Source of the DNA: Devosia nitrariae | Lineage (GTDB): Bacteria; Pseudomonadota; Alphaproteobacteria; Rhizobiales; Devosiaceae | DNA: 64,000 nucleotides | Assembly: GCF_030160115.1 (NCBI RefSeq) | Contig: NZ_BSNS01000007.1 | Span: 297,501 to 361,500, forward strand | Reading direction: 5' to 3' | In this document: piece after piece, positions 20,405 through 31,163 of the stretch | Numbering within the stretch: position 1 is the stretch's first letter | Layout of the letters: each line of letters starts with the position of its first letter | The notes under the pieces: model-generated | The model's input: the letters and a program-made list of their open reading frames with translations, nothing else | Told to the model about the DNA's origin: nothing | Database searches by the model: none | Program-made: the position numbers and the translations under genes

Positions 20405-20905
20405 ATGCGCATCATCGCCCCGCTCGCCTTCGCCGGCCTCGCACTCTTTTCCGTCCCGGCCTTTGCCCAGGGCGATTTCGTTGCCCAGTTCAATGGCGCA
20501 TTTTCCGGCGGCGGGCAGGTGCGCACCGAGGCCGATGGCAACCCCTGGAACGTCGATTGCGACATGACCGGGCAGGCATCCGAGAGCGCCCTCTCCTTCG
20601 ACGGACGCTGCCGCACGGCGTTGATCTTTTCGCGCCGGGTCGGCGCCCAGATCCAGATCGACGGCAACGGGCGCTATACCGGCACCTATATCGGCTCGAC
20701 CATCGGTCCCGCCGCCCTTTCGGGCACCCGCTCGGGCAACACCGTGACCCTCGAGATCACCTGGCCGGAGGCGGTCAACGGCGACACCTCGGCCACCATG
20801 ACCATCACCGCAACCGGCAGCGGCTTCCACTTCGCCGTCGACGACCTCGACCAGCCCGGCGGCCAGACGGTGCGCATGACCGATATCCAGATGACGCGCC
20901 GGTAG
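20405..20905 (+). CDS. Secreted protein of unknown function
   Basis: 166 residues with a clear Sec signal peptide (MRIIAPLAFAGLALFSVPAFAQ, cleavage likely after AFA). The mature part is predicted to be all beta and rich in Gly, Thr and Ser. It has two Cys (NVDCDMTG and DGRCRTAL, about residues 52 and 68) that could form a disulfide in the periplasm. I do not recognise the family. It is preceded by AGGGAG and by an EcfG-type promoter shared with the divergent PRC-barrel-like gene, so a stress-related envelope role is possible but unproved. Confidence 0.75.
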   Translation: MRIIAPLAFAGLALFSVPAFAQGDFVAQFNGAFSGGGQVRTEADGNPWNVDCDMTGQASESALSFDGRCRTALIFSRRVGAQIQIDGNGRYTGTYIGSTIGPAALSGTRSGNTVTLEITWPEAVNGDTSATMTITATGSGFHFAVDDLDQPGGQTVRMTDIQMTRR

Positions 20906-21034
20906 GGCGTTTATGGCCGGCTTCACGCGGCTGCGCAGGTTTGGCTCGAAGGGCATGTCGATTCCTCCTCTCTGGGCTCGTCGTACGGGCAAGGCGAGGG
21001 CAGCGGGCCCTCGCATTCGAGAGGAACCGACCAG

Positions 21035-21949
21035 ATGCGCAGAAGAACTTTCATTGCCGCCGCGACCGCGACCGTCGTAGCGCCGGGCCTTGCTGAAACC
21101 CAGGCCCAGACCCAGGCACCGAGCACCGAGGAGAGACCCATGAGCCCTGCCCCGACCACCGGCCATGTCGATGTAAACGGCGCTCACATGTACTACGAGA
21201 GTCACGGCGAGGGCGGCACGCCGCTGGTGCTGCTGCACGGCGCCTTTTCTTCGATCTACAACTCGTTCGGCACCATCATCGAAGGCCTTGCCGCGACCCG
21301 CCGGGTGATTGGTTTCGACTATCAGGGCCACGGGCGCACCGCCGACATCGATCGGCCGATGAGCATCGAGGCGATTGCCGCAGACATCGTTGCCGCGCTC
21401 GACGAACTGGGGATCGATAAGGCAGATGTCCTCGGCTATTCGACCGGCGCCGCCATTGCGCTGCGCATCGCCATCGCCCATCCGGAACAGGTGAGAAAGC
21501 TCATTCCGATGTCGGCGACCTATCGCCTCGACGGCATCCATCCGGGCCTGATGGAAGGGCTCGGCGAGATGGACGCCTCGATGATGTACGGCTCGCCCTG
21601 GCACAGCAACTATCTCGAGCTCAACCCGGAGCCTGATTTCGACCGGCTCTTTGCCAAGAAAACCGAGATGGACAAGGGCATCAAGGACATCCCGGACGAG
21701 GAGATCAGCGGCCTCACACAACCGGTGCTGCTGATCGCAGGCGACTCCGACCTCCCGACCATCGAGCACCTCGCCAAATTCTTCCGGCTTCTCGGCGGCG
21801 GCATCTTCGGCGACACCCCCGCCGGCTTGCCGAGATCCCAGCTCGCGATCCTGCCCGGCGCCTCGCACGTCACCGCGCCGTTCCAGAGCGAAGTGCTCCT
21901 CGCCATCATCCCCGCCTTCCTCGACCGCGAGGAAAAGCCGGCCACGTAA
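21035..21949 (+). CDS. Alpha/beta hydrolase, probably exported by Tat
   Basis: 304 residues. The N-terminus MRRRTFIAAATATVVAPGLA has a twin-arginine-like signal (RRRTF followed by a hydrophobic stretch). The hydrolase fold starts at about residue 45: oxyanion HG in LVLLHGAFSS, nucleophile elbow GYSTGAA (Ser near 137), acid Asp probably in LLIAGDSDLPT, and His in LPGASHVTAP. The family covers esterases, haloperoxidases and lactonases; the substrate is not inferable. A second ATG at residue 36 would give a cytoplasmic form. No obvious operon partner. Confidence 0.82.
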   Translation: MRRRTFIAAATATVVAPGLAETQAQTQAPSTEERPMSPAPTTGHVDVNGAHMYYESHGEGGTPLVLLHGAFSSIYNSFGTIIEGLAATRRVIGFDYQGHGRTADIDRPMSIEAIAADIVAALDELGIDKADVLGYSTGAAIALRIAIAHPEQVRKLIPMSATYRLDGIHPGLMEGLGEMDASMMYGSPWHSNYLELNPEPDFDRLFAKKTEMDKGIKDIPDEEISGLTQPVLLIAGDSDLPTIEHLAKFFRLLGGGIFGDTPAGLPRSQLAILPGASHVTAPFQSEVLLAIIPAFLDREEKPAT

Positions 21950-22052
21950 GTGGCGCGAGAGTGGTGGGGACGGTTGCGCAGGACCTGCAACGGCAGCGCG
22001 TCACCCCACCACCCACTCGCAACTCGTTGAGTCCCCGCGCGCCTGCCGCGCT

Positions 22053-22079
22053 TTGGCACTCCCTCCCGCCGAGTGCTAA
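22053..22079. promoter_or_regulatory. CIRCE operator (HrcA binding site)
   Basis: TTGGCACTC, nine bases, GAGTGCTAA. This matches the CIRCE consensus TTAGCACTC-N9-GAGTGCTAA at 17 of 18 positions. It lies 110 bases before groES and 18 bases upstream of the candidate sigma32 -35. Confidence 0.95.
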
Positions 22080-22096
22080 AAAATCTTTCTCCTCCT

Positions 22097-22127
22097 CTTG
22101 AAGCCGTTTTCTTCCGCCCTACCTGAT
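22097..22127 (+). promoter_or_regulatory. Candidate sigma32 (RpoH) promoter of groESL
   Basis: CTTG, 17 bases, CCTACCTGAT. The -35 is a full match to the alphaproteobacterial RpoH consensus CTTG-N17-CYTATNTNNG; the -10 keeps CYTA and the later T. It is positioned about 60 bases before the groES start. Confidence 0.65.
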
Positions 22128-22188
22128 CTAGTGCTTCCTCCCGGGGATGCCGGGAGGACCGACATCACCATTCGATATGGAGGATGGG

Positions 22189-22503
22189 ATGGCTTTCCGT
22201 CCCTTGCATGATCGCGTGCTCGTGCGCCGCATCGAAGCCGATGAGAAAACGGCTGGCGGCATCATCATTCCCGACACTGCCAAGGAAAAACCCCAGGAGG
22301 GCGAGGTCATCGCCGTTGGGCCGGGCGCTCGTGACGAGAAGGGCGAGCTTGTCGCCCTCGACGTCAAGTCCGGTGACCGCGTGCTGTTCGGCAAATCGAG
22401 CGGCACCGAGGTTCGCATCGATGGGCAGGATCTCCTCATCATGAAGGAGTCCGACATCCTGGGTGTGGTTGAGAGCGCCGAACCGGCTCAGCAGGCCGCG
22501 TAA
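22189..22503 (+). CDS. groES: Co-chaperonin GroES
   Basis: 104 residues; forms the heptameric lid of Gro[35 protein letters not shown] covers the start and the mobile loop, and the protein ends with the expected [13 protein letters not shown] block plus a short tail. The start MAFRPLHD follows GGAGG at six bases; a frame 14 codons longer is not part of the family. groEL begins 35 bases after the stop. CIRCE and a sigma32-type promoter precede it. Confidence 0.97.
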   Translation: MAFRPLHDRVLVRRIEADEKTAGGIIIPDTAKEKPQEGEVIAVGPGARDEKGELVALDVKSGDRVLFGKSSGTEVRIDGQDLLIMKESDILGVVESAEPAQQAA

Positions 22504-22538
22504 GGCGCTTTTCTTTTTGGAGGAGCAGAAAGAAGAAA

Positions 22539-24167
<1,629 letters not shown>

Positions 24168-24499
24168 CATGTGGCGCCCGGCCCGTCTGACGAGTGGGCC
24201 GGGCCAGAATGCGACAAACCCGACATTCCCAGCAAAGCGAACACCACTTTCGCGGTTCGAGAACGCAACCGCCACGAACACCAGCGTTCTCAGACGGTGG
24301 ATCGCAATTGTGAAGTTCGGGAACGCGACTAAAAAGATCCTGGAGCGTTTAGCAGCGCCCGTTGCGATGCCCTTGGAATGCGAAGCGCTCCAGCAGGCCG
24401 CCCGGCGGACACGGTCCGGCGGGCGCAGTTGCCGGTTCCGGGCAGCAGCGCCCGGGCGGCACATTCATTGTCGATGCTTCACAACCAGAGGTCTTGCCG
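24168..24499. other. Intergenic region between groEL and the glycosyltransferase gene
   Basis: 332 bases without a gene. It holds a strong hairpin just after groEL (about 24176-24206) and, further on, CTGGAGCG at 24341 paired with CGCTCCAG ending near 24393. GGAAC at 24325 and a downstream CGTT are 21 bases apart, which is too far for an EcfG promoter. The promoter of the next gene is not clear. Confidence 0.5.
24176..24206 (+). terminator. Hairpin after groEL, probable terminator
   Basis: GCCCGGCCC, 11 bases, GGGCCGGGC: a perfect 9-bp GC stem starting about ten bases after the groEL stop. There is no T tract, so termination may need Rho or be partial; it could also protect the mRNA end. Confidence 0.55.
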
Positions 24500-25594
24500 A
24501 TGAAAATTGCCCAGATCGCTCCGCTCACTGAACGCGTTCCCCCTCGGCTCTACGGGGGCAGCGAACGCATCGTTTCCTATCTCACCGAAGAGCTCGTCCG
24601 GCAGGGTCACGACGTGACCCTCTTTGCCAGCGGTGACTCGCGCTCCACCGCCCGGCTTGTACCCTGTTCGCATGTGGCGCTGCGGCTCAATCCCCAGGTC
24701 AGGAATCACGTTCCCTATCAGGTCATGATGCTCGAGCAGGTGCGCCAGCGCGCCGACGAGTTCGACGTGCTGCACTTCCACATCGACCTGGTGCACTTCC
24801 CGCTGGTGCGTGACTTCGCCGATCGCACCCTTACCACTCTGCACGGGCGATTGGACCTTCCCGACCTCAAGCCCTTCTACCGGGCCTTCCCGGAATTTCC
24901 GCTGGTGTCGATCTCTAACGATCAGCGCAAACCCATGCCACCGGTCAACTGGATGGGGACGGTCTACCACGGCCTGCCCAAGGACCTGTTGCCGTTTTCG
25001 GCCGAGCCGGGCGAAGGATACCTGGCGTTCCTCGGTCGTATCTCACCCGAAAAGCGCCCCGACCGCGCTATCGAGATCGCGGCGCGCAGCGGCATGAAGC
25101 TCAAGATCGCCGCCAAGGTCGACAAGGTCGACCAGGACTACTGGAACGAGACCATCGCGCCGATGATCGCCCGTCACCCGAATGTCGAGTACATCGGCGA
25201 GATCGACGACAGCCAGAAGGGCCAGTTCCTCGGCAACGCCCTCGCCCTGGTCTTCCCGATCGACTGGCCGGAGCCTTTCGGCCTCGCCAGCATCGAGGCC
25301 ATGGCCTGCGGCACGCCGGTCATCGCTTTTGATTGCGGCTCGGTTCCCGAGGTCGTCGACCATGGCGTTTCCGGCCTCATCGTCTCGAGCCTCGACGAGG
25401 CTGTGGCCGCCGTCGGACACGTTGGCTCGCTCGACCGCCGTCTGGTGCGCGCCACCTTCGAAACGCGCTTCAGCGTCGAGCGCATGGCGCGCGACTATGT
25501 CGCGATCTATGAGCGGCTGACCGGCACCGATACCACTAACGACTTGCGCGGCATCGCCCCCGGACAGAAGTTGGACATCCATGCAGTGGCCTAG
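24500..25594 (+). CDS. GT4 family glycosyltransferase
   Basis: A 364-residue GT-B retaining glycosyltransferase. The N-domain begins IAQIAPLTERVPPRLYGGSERIVSYL, with the Gly-rich acceptor loop. The C-domain has LGRISPEKRPDRAIEIA and the nucleotide-sugar EX7E motif in EPFGLASIEAMACGTPVIAF (about residues 253-272). The start at MKIAQIAPL follows AGAGGT; an upstream extension of 46 codons is not homologous. The next gene on the strand, 72 bases on, encodes a glycogen-debranching type hydrolase. A role in a storage or compatible alpha-glucan or a glycoside is inferred from that pairing; the sugar donor is unknown. Confidence 0.88.
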   Translation: MKIAQIAPLTERVPPRLYGGSERIVSYLTEELVRQGHDVTLFASGDSRSTARLVPCSHVALRLNPQVRNHVPYQVMMLEQVRQRADEFDVLHFHIDLVHFPLVRDFADRTLTTLHGRLDLPDLKPFYRAFPEFPLVSISNDQRKPMPPVNWMGTVYHGLPKDLLPFSAEPGEGYLAFLGRISPEKRPDRAIEIAARSGMKLKIAAKVDKVDQDYWNETIAPMIARHPNVEYIGEIDDSQKGQFLGNALALVFPIDWPEPFGLASIEAMACGTPVIAFDCGSVPEVVDHGVSGLIVSSLDEAVAAVGHVGSLDRRLVRATFETRFSVERMARDYVAIYERLTGTDTTNDLRGIAPGQKLDIHAVA

Positions 25595-25611
25595 AAGCGA
25601 AAGGCGAAAAA

Positions 25612-25643
25612 GTGGGAAACGCTTCTCGCGAAGAATCCCGCGG
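25612..25643. repeat. Short palindromic repeat, family D
   Basis: GTGGGAAACGCTTCTCGCG followed by AAGAATCCCGCGG; resembles 47633-47663 (GGGAACCGGTTTTCGCG...AATCCGCG). It lies between the GT4 and debranching enzyme genes, in the region where the ribosome would reach the second gene. Confidence 0.5.
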
Positions 25644-25666
25644 CAACAAAAGTTAGAGCGGGAAGT

Positions 25667-27880
25667 ATGATGGCGCCGGCGTTCCCCTCGGTTGCGGCGG
25701 CGACGGAAAACCCCGTCGCCGGCAAGCCGGCTGCCCAGTTCTTCATCCCGGCGACCGCCTCGCTGCAGGAGCGGCGCCCGCGTACGCTAAAACACGGCGA
25801 TACCTTCGCCGTGTTCGACCACAATGGCGATGCGCTTTCGGGGCCGGGCAGCCCCGAAGGCGTCTATTATCGCGACACCCGCTATCTCTCGCACTTCTAC
25901 CTGACTATCCAGGACCTGCGCCCGATCCTTTTGAGCTCGACCCTTCGCGACGATAACGCGACGCTCACCTGCGATCTCACCAACCCCGACATCTCCGATG
26001 TCGAGGGCCGCAGGATCCTCGATCACGACCTCATCCACCTGCGCCGCTCGCGATTCCTCTGGCAGGGGATGTGCTTCGAGCGCATCTGGGTGCGCAATTT
26101 CGACGACAAGGCGCACACCACTTCGGTGGCGCTGCATTTCCAGGCGGACTTTGCTGACCTCTTCGAGGTCCGCGGCAGCCGGCGGGAGAGGCGCGGTGAG
26201 GTGCATGACCCGGTGGGGGACGCGAGTTCGGTGCTCCTGCATTATACCGGCCTCGACGGCCAGCACCGCAAGACACATCTAAGCTTCGATCCGGCCCCGG
26301 CCGTGCTCACCGGCAGCCACGCGAGCTTTGATATCTATCTGCCGCCGCAGGGCTCGACCTCGCTGTTCCTGCGCATCGCCTGCGCCGCCGAACCCCCGGA
26401 GACCAACCCCCGGCGCGCCTTCTTCATTGCCATGCGCGATGCGCGCCGGGCCTTGCGCATCTCCTCCTCGCGCGCCTCCTCGATCGTCACCTCCAATGAA
26501 ATCTTCAACGAAGCCCTGCGCCGCAGCGTCTCGGACCTCTATATGCTGATCACCGACACGCCCGAGGGTCCCTACCCCTATGCGGGCATCCCCTGGTTCA
26601 GCACCGTATTCGGGCGCGACGCACTGATCACCGCACTCGAAACGCTCTGGCTCGACCCGGCCATCGCCCGCGGCGTCCTCAGGCACCTGGCCGCCAACCA
26701 GGCAACGCATGTCGATCCGGCCTCGGACGCCGAGCCCGGCAAGATCCTGCATGAAGTGCGCCATGGCGAGATGGCCGAACTCGGCGAGGTGCCCTTCCGC
26801 CGCTATTACGGCAGTGTCGACTCGACGCCCCTCTTCGTCATGCTGGCGGGCGCATATATGCGCCGCACCGGCGACCGCGACACCGTCAGCCATCTCTGGC
26901 CCAACATCGAGGCGGCGCTCGAGTGGATGGACGTCCACGGCGACCGCGACCGCGACGGTTTCCTCGAATATGGACGCCTGACCTCCGAGGGCCTCGTCAA
27001 CCAGGGCTGGAAGGACAGCCACGATTCCATCTCGCACGCCGACGGCACCCTGGCGCGCGGACCGATCGCCCTCGTCGAGGTGCAGGCCTATGCCTATGGC
27101 GCCTGGGAGGCGGCCGCCGAGATCATCGCGGCCCTGGGCGATGTGGAGCGCGCCGCGACTTACCGGCAGCGCGCCGAGAAGCTCCGTCAGGCGTTCGACG
27201 AGAAGTTCTTCGACGAGGCGCTCGGCACCTATGTGCTGGCCCTCGACGGAAACAAGAATCCCTGCCGGGTGCGCGCCTCCAATGCCGGTCATGCGCTGAT
27301 GACCGGCATTGCCTACCCCGAGCGCTCCGGCGCGGTAGTGCGCACCCTGTTGTCCAACGAATCGTTCTGCGGCTGGGGCATCCGCACCCTGGCCTCGGGC
27401 GAGAAGCGCTACAATCCGATGAGCTACCACAATGGATCGCTCTGGCCGCACGACAACGCCCTCATCGCCGCGGGCTTTGCCCGCTACGGCTTTCGCCGCG
27501 AGGCGGCGCGCATCTTCGAGGGGCTGTTCGCCGCCTCGACCTATATCGACATGCGCCGTCTGCCCGAGCTCTTCTGCGGTTTTTCCCGCCAGGGCACCCA
27601 GGGCCCGACCTTCTATCCCGTCGCCTGCTCGCCCCAGGCCTGGGCAGCCGCCACTCCGCTCCTGCTGCTGCAATCCTGCCTCGGCCTCGGGTTCGATGCC
27701 GAGCGCCGCCAGATCGTCTTCGAGCATCCGAGCATGCCGGCCTTTCTCGATGAGGTTTTCCTGCGCAATCTGCGCATCGGAAGCGAAAGCGCCGACATAG
27801 CGCTGCGCCGTTCCGGATCGCAGGTCGTCGTTGACGTCCTCAACCGCACGGGCGAAATGCGGGTGATTTCGATCGGGTGA
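25667..27880 (+). CDS. Amylo-alpha-1,6-glucosidase / glycogen debranching type
   Basis: A 737-residue cytoplasmic protein. The N-terminal bis-domain (about 25-245) opens with LKHGDTFAVFDHNGDAL...GVYYRDTRYLSHF, the GDE_N_bis signature. An (alpha/alpha)6 catalytic region follows from about 275: GIPWFSTVFGRDALITALETLWL, WMDVHGDRDRDGFLEY, NQGWKDSHDS and the Asp/Glu-rich active-site loops. Family members hydrolyse alpha-1,6 branches or related glucosides; activity on glycogen is not assured. It forms a two-gene cassette with the GT4 enzyme upstream. No glycogen synthase, glgX or glgP is in the window. Confidence 0.9.
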   Translation: MMAPAFPSVAAATENPVAGKPAAQFFIPATASLQERRPRTLKHGDTFAVFDHNGDALSGPGSPEGVYYRDTRYLSHFYLTIQDLRPILLSSTLRDDNATLTCDLTNPDISDVEGRRILDHDLIHLRRSRFLWQGMCFERIWVRNFDDKAHTTSVALHFQADFADLFEVRGSRRERRGEVHDPVGDASSVLLHYTGLDGQHRKTHLSFDPAPAVLTGSHASFDIYLPPQGSTSLFLRIACAAEPPETNPRRAFFIAMRDARRALRISSSRASSIVTSNEIFNEALRRSVSDLYMLITDTPEGPYPYAGIPWFSTVFGRDALITALETLWLDPAIARGVLRHLAANQATHVDPASDAEPGKILHEVRHGEMAELGEVPFRRYYGSVDSTPLFVMLAGAYMRRTGDRDTVSHLWPNIEAALEWMDVHGDRDRDGFLEYGRLTSEGLVNQGWKDSHDSISHADGTLARGPIALVEVQAYAYGAWEAAAEIIAALGDVERAATYRQRAEKLRQAFDEKFFDEALGTYVLALDGNKNPCRVRASNAGHALMTGIAYPERSGAVVRTLLSNESFCGWGIRTLASGEKRYNPMSYHNGSLWPHDNALIAAGFARYGFRREAARIFEGLFAASTYIDMRRLPELFCGFSRQGTQGPTFYPVACSPQAWAAATPLLLLQSCLGLGFDAERRQIVFEHPSMPAFLDEVFLRNLRIGSESADIALRRSGSQVVVDVLNRTGEMRVISIG

Positions 27881-27894
27881 GGGGAGTTCTCCAG

Positions 27895-28923
27895 TCAGAC
27901 TAGGCGCGATTCCGCCGCCAGTGGAACGACGACCTCGAACGCCGCCCCGGTCTGGGTGTCCAGCAAACGGATCGAGCCGCCATAGGCGCCGAGCATGGTG
28001 CGCACGATCTCAAGCCCCATGCCGGTTCCGCCCTCTTCCCGCCGCGTCGTGAAGAACGGCTGGAACACCAGGTTGCGGTTGCCTGGTGAGATACCGCTGC
28101 CATCGTCGGCGACGACGATCGTGGCTATGCCCTCGCTGACCTGCGCACCGATCTCGAGCCTGGAGGCGCCGTGGCGCGCGGCGTTCTCGGCGAGGTGCCC
28201 GAAGACGACCTGGCCCGCCTCGATGGGAAGTGCGAGCGCAGGTTCGGTGGCTCCCGAGAGGCGCAGCTCGAGTTGCGTGAACCGGCCCTCCAGCGCGTCG
28301 GCGATCGCGATGAGCGACGCCGGGGCTCCCGTCGCCGGGGTATCGGCGCGCGCCAGCTCGCGCAGGCGATCGAGCAGCGCAGTCAGCCGATCTACATCAG
28401 CTATGATGTGGTCGAGAAAACGCCGGCGCTCCTCCTCATTGAGCGCCTGGCCCTCTTCGGCATCGAGCAGCAGCTCGGCGGCCCCCTTGATTGAGGTCAG
28501 CGGGGATTTGAGCTCGTGCGAGACATGGGCAGCAAAGGATTGCACGTATTCGGTGCGGTCGACCAGCCGGCTGGCCAGCCCGAGCAGGCTCTGCGCGAGT
28601 AGCGCCGTTTCCCGGGTGCCGTAGCGGTCGAGCGGCCGGATGGCCGTGCGCCCTCCCCTGCCGATCGCCTCGGCCCGCGCCACCAGTGCATCGATCGGGC
28701 GCGTGATAGTGCGCGTCAGCACATAGGCGATCACCAGGGTGAGCGCGAACGCACCCGCCAGCGCCCCGATTTCCAGGGGAGCAAGGCTTCTGCCCGGCCC
28801 TTCAAGCGCGCGGAACCAGACGACGAGTGCCACCGGTAAGCCCAGGACGCTGAGCAACACCGAAACGACGATGAGACCCAGCGACGGGCGCCATTTGGGC
28901 GCGATCTTCGGTGCAAGCGTCAC
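27895..28923 (-). CDS. Sensor histidine kinase (CreC-like)
   Basis: 342 residues with two membrane helices (about 15-40 and 50-72), a HAMP-like linker (TRTITRPIDALVARAEAIG), the phosphoacceptor in SHELKSPLTSIKGAAELL (His136) and an HATPase domain with NAARHG, DDGSGI and GTGMGLEIV. There is no large periplasmic sensor domain. GTG at 28923 is chosen as start: it overlaps the regulator stop by one base (TAGTG) and follows GGAGGG, whereas the ATG at 28953 lies inside the regulator gene. Cognate to the adjacent response regulator. Confidence 0.9.
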   Translation of the reverse strand: MTLAPKIAPKWRPSLGLIVVSVLLSVLGLPVALVVWFRALEGPGRSLAPLEIGALAGAFALTLVIAYVLTRTITRPIDALVARAEAIGRGGRTAIRPLDRYGTRETALLAQSLLGLASRLVDRTEYVQSFAAHVSHELKSPLTSIKGAAELLLDAEEGQALNEEERRRFLDHIIADVDRLTALLDRLRELARADTPATGAPASLIAIADALEGRFTQLELRLSGATEPALALPIEAGQVVFGHLAENAARHGASRLEIGAQVSEGIATIVVADDGSGISPGNRNLVFQPFFTTRREEGGTGMGLEIVRTMLGAYGGSIRLLDTQTGAAFEVVVPLAAESRLV

Positions 28924-29621
28924 TATAGGCTGCCCTCCGAAGCCGGACCGCATTTGAAGCCGACACCATGCACCGTGGTGACAACACCGGAATAGCCTGC
29001 GGCCGCGAACTTGGCGCGGATGTTGCGGATATGGCTGTCGATGGTACGTTCGGACACGTAGACCCCCGGGCCGTAGGTTATGTCCATCAGCTGTTCACGG
29101 CTGAATACGTTCTCCGGCCGGGCGAGCAGCGCTGCAAGCAGATTGAATTCACGCGCCGTAAGCTCAATCGGCACCCCACCGGCTGCAACGCTGTGGCTCT
29201 GCCGGTCGAGCCTTATCCTGCCGTGTTCGAGTGCGGCGGGCGTCGCGCCACCACCTCCCGCCATCCGCTTGAGGATCGCGCGCACCCGGGCAACGAGTTC
29301 ACGCGGGCTGAAGGGCTTGGTCACATAGTCATCGCCGCCGATCTCGAGACCAACTACACGGTCCACCTCCTCGTCGCGGGCCGAGAGGAAGAGAATGGGG
29401 ACCTGCGACGTCTTGCGGACCTGACGGCATACTTCCAGGCCATCCATCTCCGGCATGCCGATATCGAGAACGATGAGATCGATCCTGTTGCGGCGCAATG
29501 CGACCAGTGCCTCGGCGCCATTGCGCGCCGTGGTCGTGACGAGGCCGGCACGCTCCAGCGCGAAAGTGACGACTTCCCTGATATGCGGTTCGTCATCGAC
29601 GACCAGTATGCTCTGGGCCAT
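28923..29621 (-). CDS. OmpR/PhoB-family response regulator
   Basis: 232 residues. The receiver domain has acidic pocket D9/D10, phosphoacceptor D53 (VLDIGMPEMDG) and K102 (TKPF). The winged-helix DNA-binding domain (about 130-228) has the usual LTAREFNLLAALLARPENVFSREQLM, SERTIDSHIRNIRAKF and VHGVGFKC. The gene is directly upstream of its kinase gene and 24 bases downstream of the DUF4173 gene, all on the minus strand, so the three are probably one transcript. The order suggests the membrane protein is either part of the sensing system or a target. Confidence 0.94.
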   Translation of the reverse strand: MAQSILVVDDEPHIREVVTFALERAGLVTTTARNGAEALVALRRNRIDLIVLDIGMPEMDGLEVCRQVRKTSQVPILFLSARDEEVDRVVGLEIGGDDYVTKPFSPRELVARVRAILKRMAGGGGATPAALEHGRIRLDRQSHSVAAGGVPIELTAREFNLLAALLARPENVFSREQLMDITYGPGVYVSERTIDSHIRNIRAKFAAAGYSGVVTTVHGVGFKCGPASEGSL

Positions 29622-29645
29622 GATCCAGCCTGCGATGGTTGCCCG

Positions 29646-31163
29646 CTAGTTGTTATCGGACTGCGGAGACGTTGCAACCTGTGGGTGCTGCAATAGATAA
29701 TCCTGTAGACGCGCGTCACGGAACGACCAGCCGCGCCAGCCATCGGACCTTCTTGCAAAGGAGGTGGCGAGGTGAGCTCGCGTCCGGGCAGCCTCCATCC
29801 TCGCCTCCGCCCCCTCAACCCGGGCGATATAGACATCGAGGGCAGGAATGGCGTCGGGACCGAGGCGCCAGACATAATCGAGATCAAGCGCGACACCGCC
29901 GCCGCCCAATTCCGCACTCTGCTCGACATTGTAACGGGCAATGACGGCGGCAAAATCAACAAACGCGCATACATAGAGCACTATCCCGAGGGCTGTGAGA
30001 TTGGCGGTCACGAGCCAGGCGTTCGACCGATGCTGGAGGATGCGCACAAGGATGAGGATGAGGCCGAGGGCGACGAGCGCCATCCACAAACCTGCCGCGA
30101 TGCGCATTTCCGTCAGCAGGTAAGTTTCGACATAAAGCTTCAAGCGCAGCATTGAGGAGAGGCAGAGCAGGACGTTCTGGCCGATCCAGGCATACACCAG
30201 CACGCGGATGAGGCCGCTCTTCTCGCCGGGTCCACCCTCGCGCATCGCAGCCAGCACGAAGCCGGCGGCCAGCAACGCCGTTGCCACCAGCGGATAGGCG
30301 CCACGATGGGCATATTCGGCATAGGTCATGCCCTCGGGCAGGGCCATGCCGCCCCAGAGATAGGCAACATCGAGCAGGGTCTGCACGGCAAAGAGCGCGT
30401 TGAAGACGATGAGGGAGCGCGTGATCGCCGCCTCGCCGAAGAGGACGCTGGCTTTCTGCTCGGCAGGTTTGGAAGTGACCGCTGCCAGTTGAGAACGACG
30501 CAGGAGCCTGGGCGCAAGCAGCGGCCAGACAAGGGCAGCGGCAAAGAGCCAGAAAAACATCCGCCCTGGATCGAGCAAGGCGAGCGCCGTTTCCGGCGTG
30601 AACCGCCGCAGTGTCTGCTCGATCACCGGATTGGCCATGCCGAAGAGCGATAGGAACACGATGCCGAACAACACCGGTACCAGCCAGACCACGATGCCCT
30701 GCATGGCCCGGGGCATGACGCCTACCCACCATTGCGATCTGAAGGCGCGGGCCACATCCTGGAGCAGGCGCACCGGCGCAAGCAGCCCGTAGCGCAACAG
30801 GATCTCCGGCAGTCCGGTCAACCTGCCGGGCAACAGATCGCCGCACGCCAGCGCCAGGATCGAGAGACCGAACAGTGCCGACAACCAGCCGGGTAGACTC
30901 GGCGCCTCGACCAGCGGCAAGGCGGCCACAAGGACTCCGGCAGCCGGCCAGAAGAGCCGTTGCGGGCCGACGGAACGCCCGCACGAACCAACGATGCAAG
31001 CCGCGACCACCAGCGTCCAGATGAAGAGGTTGATCCCGGGTCGTTGAACGAAGAGCAGATAATCGCTGGCGGCGACCGCAAGGACCCCGAACGCTACGGT
31101 TGTCGCGGCGCCAAACGGGACCTGCTCAGCGGGAATTGCGTCCTGATTTTCCGTCTGGCTCAT
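29646..31163 (-). CDS. DUF4173 (DUF4153-like) polytopic membrane protein
   Basis: A 505-residue integral membrane protein with about twelve hydrophobic segments across residues 20-420. A polar C-terminal part follows, with [24 protein letters not shown], and a [11 protein letters not shown] motif near the end. These features match the DUF4173 family, whose function is unknown. The start MSQTENQ follows GAGAGGG. It is the first gene of a probable operon with a response regulator and sensor kinase, like the inner-membrane protein CreD next to CreB/CreC in enterobacteria, though it is not a CreD homologue. Confidence 0.85.
   Translation of the reverse strand: MSQTENQDAIPAEQVPFGAATTVAFGVLAVAASDYLLFVQRPGINLFIWTLVVAACIVGSCGRSVGPQRLFWPAAGVLVAALPLVEAPSLPGWLSALFGLSILALACGDLLPGRLTGLPEILLRYGLLAPVRLLQDVARAFRSQWWVGVMPRAMQGIVVWLVPVLFGIVFLSLFGMANPVIEQTLRRFTPETALALLDPGRMFFWLFAAALVWPLLAPRLLRRSQLAAVTSKPAEQKASVLFGEAAITRSLIVFNALFAVQTLLDVAYLWGGMALPEGMTYAEYAHRGAYPLVATALLAAGFVLAAMREGGPGEKSGLIRVLVYAWIGQNVLLCLSSMLRLKLYVETYLLTEMRIAAGLWMALVALGLILILVRILQHRSNAWLVTANLTALGIVLYVCAFVDFAAVIARYNVEQSAELGGGGVALDLDYVWRLGPDAIPALDVYIARVEGAEARMEAARTRAHLATSFARRSDGWRGWSFRDARLQDYLLQHPQVATSPQSDNN

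Noticed and set aside
24325-24356. EcfG-like promoter before the GT4 gene
   Set aside because: GGAAC and CGTT are separated by 21 bases; the consensus needs 16-17.
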